From positions 62,001-126,000 of the forward strand of contig NZ_BAAAFQ010000001.1 of assembly GCF_039523615.1 (NCBI RefSeq): 64,000 bases of DNA. The letters are read 5' to 3'. This DNA is from Psychrosphaera haliotis. Lineage in GTDB: Bacteria > Pseudomonadota > Gammaproteobacteria > Enterobacterales > Alteromonadaceae. Positions 9,527 through 16,723 of the stretch are shown in pieces. The notes under the pieces were generated by a model. That model was given only the letters and a program-made list of their open reading frames with translations, was not told the DNA's origin and did not search any database. How positions within the stretch are numbered: the first letter of the stretch is position 1; the number at the start of each line of letters is the position of its first letter. The position numbers and the translations under genes are program-made.

Positions 9527-10498
9527 ATGGACTTAGCTAGCAAGTTATTACTTTTATTAGATGTTGCTGAATTAGGCACTTTTGCCAAAGCGTCGGAACA
9601 TCGGCATGTTGATAGGTCTGTGATTTCTAAGCAAATTGCTAAGCTTGAGCAAGAGCTTGGAGTGAGGGTATTGAACCGAACCACTCGGTCATTATCGCTA
9701 ACAGCGGCAGGAACAGAGATTGTTCAGCAAGCAAAGTTGCTTCGTGAATTGTTAAATGAAACTAAACGAAGGGCACAAAATTATCACTCGGAACCACAAG
9801 GTCGCTTAAAAATTACTAGCTCTACACATTTTGGGCGCCGTTATGTACAAAATGCGGTTATAGAGTTTCAACGACGTTTTCCGCAAATAGATGTAGAGCT
9901 AAGACTAGAAGATCGGCTGGTTGATATTGTAGGTGAAGGATACGATATAGGTTTCCGATTTGGTGAGCCTAAAGATTCCAGTTTGATCGCTAGGAAATTA
10001 GCCCGAAATCGATTAGCAATTGTAGCGTCGGAAAGCTTTTTTAAGCGCTATAAAAGACCTGAAACAATACAAGATTTGAAGACACTCCCTTGTGCCATAT
10101 ATTCATCATCCGGTTTTGAAGTGGATAGAGTGAATGTAATAAATGAGCTAGGCTTAGAAGAATCTATTAAATTAAACGCTGCGTATAGAGTAAATGATGT
10201 AGAAATGTTGGTAAGAACCGCCGAGTCTGGAAATATGTTTGCGGTGGTATCAGCGCAAATGTTAGAGAATGAGGTGATAAGTGGTGCGCTTATACCCGTT
10301 ATGACCGACTTAACGCTATTGGACTTTGGTGCGCTATATGCGGTTTATCCACACCGTGACTCACCTGTTAAGACACGTTTGTTTATAGATACAATCAAAG
10401 AGCTAATTGGTAGCAACATTCCAGATTGGGAGTCTAGTATTCCGGGTTTTGACTCTATGTATGGGCATAAAAAAGAAGCAACTGGATTTGAGATTTAA
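9527..10498 (+). CDS. LysR-family transcriptional regulator divergent from the efflux operon
   Basis: A 323-residue LTTR. The N-terminal winged helix-turn-helix (about residues 1-60) includes GTFAKASEHRHVDRSVISKQ and LEQELGVRVLNRTTRSLSLT. The effector-binding domain (about 90-300) opens with GRLKITSSTHFGRRYV. By sequence style it belongs to the CrgA-like group of LTTRs. Its position facing the adaptor gene makes it the probable activator or repressor of the RND operon, as MexT is for mexEF. The msrB gene starts 22 bases downstream on the same strand and is likely co-transcribed. The inducer is unknown. The tail beyond residue 305 is not conserved-looking. Confidence 0.9.
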   Translation: MDLASKLLLLLDVAELGTFAKASEHRHVDRSVISKQIAKLEQELGVRVLNRTTRSLSLTAAGTEIVQQAKLLRELLNETKRRAQNYHSEPQGRLKITSSTHFGRRYVQNAVIEFQRRFPQIDVELRLEDRLVDIVGEGYDIGFRFGEPKDSSLIARKLARNRLAIVASESFFKRYKRPETIQDLKTLPCAIYSSSGFEVDRVNVINELGLEESIKLNAAYRVNDVEMLVRTAESGNMFAVVSAQMLENEVISGALIPVMTDLTLLDFGALYAVYPHRDSPVKTRLFIDTIKELIGSNIPDWESSIPGFDSMYGHKKEATGFEI

Positions 10499-10520
10499 CT
10501 TAAAGAGAGGTTCATCAAAA

Positions 10521-10910
10521 ATGAGCAAAGTAACTAAAACTGACGCGCAATGGCAAGCGGAGCTAACACCAGAGCAATATCAAGTTACCAGGTTAAAAGG
10601 TACAGAACGTCCATTTACGGGGGAACTCATAGAGGAAACTCGTGCCGGGGTATACAGTTGCGTGTGCTGTGATCAGAAACTCTTTTATTCATCTCAAAAG
10701 TTCGAGTCTCATTGTGGTTGGCCATCGTTTGATGAGTGTGAAGAGGGCACAATTGCCTATATAAAAGATAATAGCCATGGCATGACACGCACGGAAATTG
10801 TTTGTGCTAATTGTGATGGGCATATTGGTCACGTTTTTGACGATGGACCAACGCAAACTGGTAAGCGTTACTGTGTTAATTCTGTTGCGCTTTCATTTTC
10901 ACCAAGTTAA
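10521..10910 (+). CDS. msrB: Peptide-methionine (R)-S-oxide reductase MsrB
   Basis: Reduces methionine-R-sulfoxide in oxidised proteins. With the start at ATG 10521 (AGAGAGG site upstream) it has 129 residues. The structural zinc is held by CVCC (Cys47, Cys50) and CANC (Cys95, Cys98). The resolving Cys65 lies in SHCGWPSF and the catalytic Cys118 in KRYCVNS. This is a complete set for a standard MsrB, and the protein is cytoplasmic since no signal peptide is seen. An in-frame upstream extension is possible but would lie inside the LysR coding region without homology. Its pairing with a LysR regulator and a MexEF-like pump suggests an oxidative or electrophile stress setting. Confidence 0.95.
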   Translation: MSKVTKTDAQWQAELTPEQYQVTRLKGTERPFTGELIEETRAGVYSCVCCDQKLFYSSQKFESHCGWPSFDECEEGTIAYIKDNSHGMTRTEIVCANCDGHIGHVFDDGPTQTGKRYCVNSVALSFSPS

Positions 10911-11013
10911 TTCCACAAGTATTTCAATCCTCATAGCTTTTAAGCCTGTTTTGAGGTGTTTACTGACTTAAAAGTGGGCCTTCGTAAATTAAAATTAACA
11001 ATCCATTTTATAA

Positions 11014-11064
11014 AAATGAAAGTCTTTTTGTAATATTACATTTAAACTTTCATTTCTTTCATTT
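11014..11064. promoter_or_regulatory. Nested dyads in the GAPDH promoter region
   Basis: A perfect 12-bp palindrome TGTAATATTACA (11029-11040) lies within a larger perfect 10-bp inverted repeat, AAATGAAAGT (11014-11023) and ACTTTCATTT (11046-11055). The CTTTCATTT unit is repeated directly at 11056-11064. The half-sites resemble those of the sugar-catabolism regulator HexR (TGTAAT...ATTACA), which controls gap genes in related bacteria. The central spacing here is three bases shorter than the HexR consensus, so the identity of the binding protein is open. Confidence 0.45.
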
Positions 11065-11134
11065 ACAATGCCGCCAGTTTTGATTGAACAGGATTCAATC
11101 GCGTTTTAATTCTATTAAGCTAAAGGTAGACGTA

Positions 11135-12577
11135 ATGACACTAACTCCAGAACAGCAGTACCAACAAAGTTGGTTAGAAAGACAAGACTATGCAGACCGC
11201 ATGCAACCTATTATTGGTAGCCTTTACCGCAACCACGGTATAGAAATCTGTATCTATGGTCGTCCTTTAGTTTCTGCGTCTACTATCGAAATTATCAAAG
11301 CACATAAAACTGTAACTAAATATGAAGGCCAGAAATTACGCCTTCGTGAAAGTTTTGAGTTTTTAGAAATCATTTCAAAAATGAACCTTAAACCAGCAAA
11401 AATAGATTTAGGTAAGCTTGCTTTCCGTAATCTTTACAAGTCATCTGGTGAAGGTTTATCAAAAGAAGATTACCTTAAACAAGAACTAGCAAGCATTATT
11501 GATGGCGAAGGTATTGAGCCTCAAGATGTTGTTTTATACGGCTTTGGTCGTATTGGTCGTTTATTAGCAAGATTGCTTATTGAGAGAAACGGTCCAAATG
11601 CTAACTTGAGACTTCGTGCAATTGTTGTGCGTGGCGGTAAAGATGGTGATTTAGAAAAGCGTGCAAGTTTATTACGTCGGGACTCTGTTCATGGTCCATT
11701 TAATGGCAGCATTACCGTTGACAATGAAAGTAACGTAATTAAAGCAAATGGTACTTATATTCAAGTTATCTATGCAAACTCTCCAGATAGCATTGATTAC
11801 ACAGATTACGGTATTAAAGATGCGTTAATCGTTGATAACACAGGTATCTGGAAAGATGAAGACGGACTTGGTTTACACCTTAAATCTAAAGGCACTTCAA
11901 AAGTTCTTCTTACCGCGCCAGCTGGCGGTCAGATTAAAAACATCGTTTATGGCGTTAATGAAAAAGACATTAAACCTGAAGACAATATTGTATGTGCAGC
12001 TAGCTGTACAACAAACGCAATAACACCGGTTCTTAAGGCGATGAACGACAAGTTTGGTATCAAGAATGGCCACGTTGAAACGGTTCACTCTTATACAAAT
12101 GATCAAAACTTAATTGATAACTTCCATAAAGCGGAGCGTCGTGGTCGTTCAGCTGCATTAAACATGGTATTAACATCTACCGGTGCTGCTAAAGCAGTAT
12201 CTAAAGCACTGCCTGAATTACACGGTAAGTTAACAGGTAACGCGATTCGCGTACCAACACCAAACGTTTCAATGGCGATTATGAATTTAAACTTAGACAA
12301 GAGCACGTCTCGTGAAGAGTTAAATGATTACTTGCTAGATGTTGCACTTCACTCTGACTTAAAAGACCAAATTGACTTCACAAGTTCAACTGAGATTGTA
12401 TCTACTGACTTAGTTGGCAGTCGTTACGCGGGTGTTGTTGACTCGCAAGCAACGATCGTAGATGGCGATAGAGCAGTTCTATACGTTTGGTATGATAACG
12501 AGTTTGGCTATAGCTGTCAGGTTGTGCGTGTAATGCAAGAAATGGCAGGAATTGAATACCCAACGCTGCCTAAATAA
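11135..12577 (+). CDS. Glyceraldehyde-3-phosphate dehydrogenase, long 480-residue form
   Basis: Oxidises glyceraldehyde 3-phosphate to 1,3-bisphosphoglycerate with NAD(P)+ in glycolysis, or the reverse reaction in gluconeogenesis. The core GAPDH fold starts near residue 130 (VVLYGFGRIGRLLARLL). It has the catalytic Cys291 in AASCTTNAITP and the HSYTNDQ block. It is preceded by a roughly 125-residue N-terminal extension rich in helices. This extended form is common in Vibrio and Shewanella relatives and distinct from the 330-residue GapA. The start at ATG 11135 follows an AAAGGTAG ribosome site and gives the family's usual 480 residues; an in-frame upstream start at 11084 is less likely. It is single-gene, with an operator-like dyad upstream and a strong terminator after. 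Confidence 0.93.
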   Translation: MTLTPEQQYQQSWLERQDYADRMQPIIGSLYRNHGIEICIYGRPLVSASTIEIIKAHKTVTKYEGQKLRLRESFEFLEIISKMNLKPAKIDLGKLAFRNLYKSSGEGLSKEDYLKQELASIIDGEGIEPQDVVLYGFGRIGRLLARLLIERNGPNANLRLRAIVVRGGKDGDLEKRASLLRRDSVHGPFNGSITVDNESNVIKANGTYIQVIYANSPDSIDYTDYGIKDALIVDNTGIWKDEDGLGLHLKSKGTSKVLLTAPAGGQIKNIVYGVNEKDIKPEDNIVCAASCTTNAITPVLKAMNDKFGIKNGHVETVHSYTNDQNLIDNFHKAERRGRSAALNMVLTSTGAAKAVSKALPELHGKLTGNAIRVPTPNVSMAIMNLNLDKSTSREELNDYLLDVALHSDLKDQIDFTSSTEIVSTDLVGSRYAGVVDSQATIVDGDRAVLYVWYDNEFGYSCQVVRVMQEMAGIEYPTLPK

Positions 12578-12605
12578 ATATCATTTAGAGCGATTCAATT
12601 TAGTC

Positions 12606-12638
12606 AAAAAAAAGCCGAGCTTAGAGCTCGGCTTTTTT
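12606..12638. terminator. Bidirectional rho-independent terminator
   Basis: The stem GCCGAGCT/AGCTCGGC (12614-12621 and 12625-12632, three-base loop) is flanked by eight A residues before and six T residues after. It serves both the GAPDH gene (plus) and the sigma-factor gene (minus), which converge here. Confidence 0.93.
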
Positions 12639-12657
12639 GTATCAAAATTTAGAATAT

Positions 12658-13788
12658 TTACAGTAAGCTATTAAACCGCCCATCGTTAATTAATCCCAAA
12701 ATTAGACCTAACCCACCACCAAAAAGGCCACCAAATAACCCCAAATAACAACCAATGAGACTTAAGTTAATTGTGTAACCAGCCAGGTTGATTATTCTTG
12801 GTTGAACAAATTCTGTTGTTACAACAAGAACCGCTTTAGTTGAACGATATAATCCCAACCAGAATAAAACAAAGCCGATAGTAACGATAAGCCAACCTGA
12901 AGTATAAATATAACCTACCGCCATTACTGAGGCCGCACCTATCATCCAAAAGGTTGTTTGCTTACGAAGTTGCCTGAGAGCGTTTTTAGCATTTGTGTTA
13001 TGGACGTTTTTAATGACCATCGCCATTGATAGGTGGTTCGCGGTCAAAGCTAGTAATAGCGGTAATAAAAGACCGATTATACCCATTAGAACAGGAGATT
13101 TTACTCCCAACTTCAAACCGGTAGCACTCGCACCAGATAAACCACCCATGGCCGTTGGAGCTAAAACGGCTAACACAATCGCCACTAAGCTAGCAGGTGT
13201 AGAGCTATAAATAACGTTGCCATAAGTGTTTAATATCTCAGGTTTCAGTTGCTCTCTTGCCCGTTGTAGTTTTTTTCGAACTAAAGCGGGGCTTATATCT
13301 AACAATTGAGCGACAGCGTTGCTGTTTTGTTGTTCCCTGTAATATAGAAGCACTATTTCACGAGTTTCCGCCTCAAGTTGATCCAACAAATGACTTATCA
13401 GTTCAGATTGCTGCTGTTTGATCAAACTAACATCTGCTGGCACGTCATTATTTGATAGCGTAGCTAAAAGGCTGTCGTAATCAGCGCAAGGGGAGGTTAC
13501 ACCTGCACTTTGTGTTTTTATGTAATTTAATGCAGTGTACCTGGTAATCTGACGTATCCAAGGTAAAAAGCTCTGACCATTTTTAAGCTGATTAATATCC
13601 TTCCATGCTTTGATATAAGTTTGCTGAGCGACGTCTTCGCTTGCGTCTAAGTCTTTCGTTATCGATAAAGCAATACTGGTAATGGCATTTTGTGAAGCAT
13701 CGATCAGCCGTTCAAACGCCTTTATTTCGCCTTGCTGGGCTAATGTAACGTTTTCGCTTATGTCTAAGTGAGATATTGTTGTAGACAT
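12658..13788 (-). CDS. ECF-type sigma factor with C-terminal multi-helix membrane domain
   Basis: The 376-residue protein has a sigma-70 region 2 (about residues 22-92; DLDASEDVAQQTYIKAWK, FLPWIRQITRYTALNYI). A region 4 helix-turn-helix follows (about 130-185; LDQLEAETREIVLLYYRE, AVAQLLDISPALVRKKLQRA). After residue 198 it turns hydrophobic, with about five predicted membrane segments (near 200-220, 232-252, 279-297, 299-314, 340-367) and a Gly-rich end. The fusion suggests membrane tethering or an in-cis anti-sigma-like control; that is inference. It overlaps the upstream hydrolase gene by one base (TAATG), so translation is coupled. No separate anti-sigma gene is nearby. Confidence 0.85.
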   Translation of the reverse strand: MSTTISHLDISENVTLAQQGEIKAFERLIDASQNAITSIALSITKDLDASEDVAQQTYIKAWKDINQLKNGQSFLPWIRQITRYTALNYIKTQSAGVTSPCADYDSLLATLSNNDVPADVSLIKQQQSELISHLLDQLEAETREIVLLYYREQQNSNAVAQLLDISPALVRKKLQRAREQLKPEILNTYGNVIYSSTPASLVAIVLAVLAPTAMGGLSGASATGLKLGVKSPVLMGIIGLLLPLLLALTANHLSMAMVIKNVHNTNAKNALRQLRKQTTFWMIGAASVMAVGYIYTSGWLIVTIGFVLFWLGLYRSTKAVLVVTTEFVQPRIINLAGYTINLSLIGCYLGLFGGLFGGGLGLILGLINDGRFNSLL

Positions 13789-14759
13789 TATTCAGCCCCC
13801 AATGTGTTTAGTAACTGGTCTGTAAGCCATTCACCATCGTCAAACATAATAAAGTGCTTAGCGTTTGTATTCATAATAAGCGAAGCGTCCTTTTTATCAC
13901 TTAATTGCTCTTTGTATAAGTTTCTAATAAATGTATGTTCCGGTTCGCTGTTAAAGCCACCAGATGCTCCTATTAATAATAACGATGCTGATATTTTATG
14001 CAATTGCTTGCGTAAGTCGGTTGTCATTACATCGTAAATTGCGTCACCAAGCACGATGCTATTTGATTGTTTTGCCATCTCTAATATCTGCTGTTTAGCC
14101 GCACTGTCGTTAGTTTGAAACTGCATCCCTTGCTGCGTCATAAACGTTATTTGTTCAGGCGTCGCATTTTTATACATTGTTCGCATTTGATTTGCCTGAT
14201 AAGAAATATCAGAAACGGTTGTTGCATTTGAACGAGTATATACTGGGCCTATAAAAGGCAGGCCATCAATGGCAACAATATGCTTAAAATTAGTTGGTTG
14301 TTGAATTGCTACATTCATCGCAATTAAACCTCCCATACTATGGCCAATAACACTAACCTCATTTAACTGGTTATTTTCAATGTAAGTTAATATCTGTTCT
14401 GTAACTTCATTTAGATATTTTCCGTTATAGTTGCAAGTGACTGTTCCAGCAAAACCACTCAGTGATAATGAGTGTACTTGGTACCCTTCCTTGAGTGCTT
14501 TTTCTTGTTCCAGCCACACTCTATTGTCGTTGGAAAAACCAGGAATTAAAATAACGGGCTTTCCAGTGCCTTGTACTGAGGCTTTAAAACATTTGTTTGA
14601 GTCCACTAGATCTCGCGCGTCATTGCTGTTGCTGTAAGAGCTGTTATTTCCTTCGGTTCCTGTGAACTTTGTATTTTGGGTACCGTTTGTATTAATCGCT
14701 GTATTAGCATTTACGGCCGCACTAAAAACTAAACTTGTAAGTATTGATTTTATTAACAT
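13788..14759 (-). CDS. Exported alpha/beta hydrolase coupled to the sigma factor gene
   Basis: A 323-residue alpha/beta-hydrolase-fold protein. A signal peptide is likely (MLIKSILTSLVFSAAVNANT), followed by an Asn/Thr/Ser-rich linker to about residue 55. The fold starts at GKPVILIPGFSNDNRVW. The nucleophile elbow is GHSMGG near residues 139-144. The terminal His is probably that in KHFIMFDDG. Family members are esterases, lipases or amidases; the substrate cannot be read from the sequence. It is the first gene of a two-gene unit with the membrane-anchored sigma factor (one-base TAATG overlap) and is divergent from the TlpA-like gene. The pairing suggests an envelope function, by inference. 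Confidence 0.85.
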   Translation of the reverse strand: MLIKSILTSLVFSAAVNANTAINTNGTQNTKFTGTEGNNSSYSNSNDARDLVDSNKCFKASVQGTGKPVILIPGFSNDNRVWLEQEKALKEGYQVHSLSLSGFAGTVTCNYNGKYLNEVTEQILTYIENNQLNEVSVIGHSMGGLIAMNVAIQQPTNFKHIVAIDGLPFIGPVYTRSNATTVSDISYQANQMRTMYKNATPEQITFMTQQGMQFQTNDSAAKQQILEMAKQSNSIVLGDAIYDVMTTDLRKQLHKISASLLLIGASGGFNSEPEHTFIRNLYKEQLSDKKDASLIMNTNAKHFIMFDDGEWLTDQLLNTLGAE

Positions 14760-14896
14760 GATGTTGTCCTTTATTATCTATTCATATACCAAGGCAACGC
14801 CAATCAAAAAAGTGTGACAAGTTTTGTAATTTAATTTTATTCCTACGGGTCTTTTATTCCGTAGTTATAAACACAAATAATAATAGATGGGGATTT

Positions 14897-15388
14897 ATGT
14901 TAAAAAATATTGCGGGTCAGGCACTGGCTTTTTTCTTGTTATTTCAACTGATTAGTTGGATAAGAGAGATCCCTTTGTTAGACACCGACAGCCAAGTGCC
15001 TGCTTTTCAACTCTCAACTATTAACGGCAACTCTATTAATACCAATGATTTAGAAGGTAAACCAACCATTCTATTTTTTTGGGCACCTTGGTGTTCAGTT
15101 TGCAAAGTCAGCATGCCAAACCTTCAGAGCTTTTATGAAGACAATCATGAGAAAGTCAACGTGGTGAGCATAGCTTTAAGTTATGAAAGTAAAGATGAGC
15201 TTGAACAAATTATTGCCGATAAAGCACTTACGTTTACTACGGCACTTGGTAACGATACAACTGCAAAAGACTTCAAAATCCAAGGTTTTCCCACTTATTA
15301 TGTATTAGATGGTGAGGGCAAAGTACATGCGAAATCTATGGGTTATTCCTCTGAACTCGGTATGGCTGTAAGAACGCTTACTTTATGA
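14897..15388 (+). CDS. TlpA/ResA-like membrane-anchored thioredoxin
   Basis: A 163-residue thioredoxin-fold protein with an N-terminal membrane anchor (about residues 8-22) and periplasmic domain. The redox motif WCSVCK lies around residues 65-70 after LEGKPTILFFWAP, and the cis-Pro loop is GFPTYYV. Such proteins reduce disulfides in cytochrome c maturation partners or protect periplasmic thiols (TlpA, ResA and ScsD types). No cytochrome maturation genes are near, so the partner is unknown. The ATG at 14897 has a GGGGA site four bases upstream. It is likely single-gene and divergent from the hydrolase. Confidence 0.88.
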   Translation: MLKNIAGQALAFFLLFQLISWIREIPLLDTDSQVPAFQLSTINGNSINTNDLEGKPTILFFWAPWCSVCKVSMPNLQSFYEDNHEKVNVVSIALSYESKDELEQIIADKALTFTTALGNDTTAKDFKIQGFPTYYVLDGEGKVHAKSMGYSSELGMAVRTLTL

Positions 15389-15482
15389 GCATAGATCATT
15401 GATCCAAACTATAAATAGTGGCTAGAGCCGCTTTTTATATGTTAACCTTGGTTAGATTTTACAGTTCACGGATCAAATAAGA

Positions 15483-16610
15483 ATGAGAATAACCAGTAAC
15501 TTCGATAGCGGGAATATTAATGTTGTTGATATTTCAGATGCAAAAAATATCCAACTTTCTATTAATAAAGATCATCAATCAGATTTTTATCAGTGGTTTC
15601 ACTTTAAATTAGAAACGACAGCCGGCGAAGAGCACATCCTTCGTATTACTAACGCAAAAGATGCAGCGTACCCAGAGGGCTGGGAAAACTATCAAGCAAT
15701 GGCTTCTTATGACCGTGAAACTTGGTTTAGAGTGAACTCAGAGTACAAAGATGGTGAATTGGTTATTAATCACATTCCTGACTTTGACAATGTCTTTTAT
15801 GCCTACTTTGTTCCTTACTCTTATGAAAGACACCTAGACCTTATTCATCAATCTCAATTGAACCCTGATACTCAGCTTATTACCTTAGGCGAGACATTAG
15901 ACGGTAGAGACATGTCTTTACTGCAAATAGGTGTTCCGAAGCCGGGTAAAAAATCTATTTGGATTACGGCGCGTCAACATCCAGGCGAATCTATGGCTGA
16001 ATGGTATGTTGAAGGGCTATTAGATAGATTGTTTGATGCTGATGACGCAACTTCTAGACTATTGTTAGATAAAGCTGTGTTTTATGTTGTTCCAAACATG
16101 AACCCAGATGGCTCTGCTCGTGGTCATTTGCGAACTAACGCAGTTGGAACTAATTTAAACCGTGAGTGGCTAGAGCCGAGCATGGATAAAAGTCCTGAAG
16201 TGTATTTGGTGACTGAAAAGATGAAAGAAGTAGGTGTTGACCTATTTTTAGATATTCACGGCGATGAGGCTATTCCATATAACTTTGTTGCGGGTTGTGA
16301 AGGCATTAAGAGCTATGACGCTCGTCATCAAATGTTAGAAGAAAGCTTTAAAGCAGCGTATGCAGCTGCAACACCAGAGTTCCAAGATGTACATGGTTAC
16401 TCAAAAGATAAGCCTGGTGAAGCTAACCCTACAGTAGGGGCGGCATGGGTAGGAGAGCAGTTCAAATGTTTGTCTTACACAGTGGAAATGCCATTTAAAG
16501 ATCACAACGATGCTCCTGACGCTGTTTATGGCTGGAATGATGTACGATCGGCGAAGTTTGGCGCGGACGCATTAACGGCCGTTTACGCAGTTATTGATCA
16601 GTTAAGATAA
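15483..16610 (+). CDS. M14-family zinc carboxypeptidase (bacterial cytosolic carboxypeptidase-like)
   Basis: A 375-residue M14 metallocarboxypeptidase with an N-terminal beta-rich domain of about 120 residues typical of cytosolic carboxypeptidase-like (CCP/Nna1-type) proteins. Zinc ligands are His166 and Glu169 in RQHPGES and His259 in FLDIHGDE. The substrate-binding Asn-Arg pair is in GTNLNREW. The catalytic base is Glu335 in YTVEMPF. There is no signal peptide, so it should be cytoplasmic. The natural substrate in bacteria is not established; eukaryotic relatives remove C-terminal or side-chain glutamates. It is followed by its own terminator. Confidence 0.9.
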   Translation: MRITSNFDSGNINVVDISDAKNIQLSINKDHQSDFYQWFHFKLETTAGEEHILRITNAKDAAYPEGWENYQAMASYDRETWFRVNSEYKDGELVINHIPDFDNVFYAYFVPYSYERHLDLIHQSQLNPDTQLITLGETLDGRDMSLLQIGVPKPGKKSIWITARQHPGESMAEWYVEGLLDRLFDADDATSRLLLDKAVFYVVPNMNPDGSARGHLRTNAVGTNLNREWLEPSMDKSPEVYLVTEKMKEVGVDLFLDIHGDEAIPYNFVAGCEGIKSYDARHQMLEESFKAAYAAATPEFQDVHGYSKDKPGEANPTVGAAWVGEQFKCLSYTVEMPFKDHNDAPDAVYGWNDVRSAKFGADALTAVYAVIDQLR

Positions 16611-16615
16611 AAAAG

Positions 16616-16637
16616 AAGGGCTATTTAGCCCTTTTTT
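16616..16637 (+). terminator. Rho-independent terminator after the M14 gene
   Basis: AAGGGCT/AGCCCTT stem with an ATTT loop followed by a T6 tract, directly after the stop codon. Confidence 0.88.
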
Positions 16638-16723
16638 GCTATAAAAGTATTCAAGATAAGATTTAACCATTAAAACAATAAATAAAAATAATAATTTTAT
16701 ATAACTTTAAAAAGGAATAACCA

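Noticed and set aside
11029..11040. TGTAATATTACA called as a bona fide HexR site
   Set aside because: Central spacing is three bases shorter than the HexR consensus, which would rotate the half-sites on the helix; kept only as an operator-like dyad.
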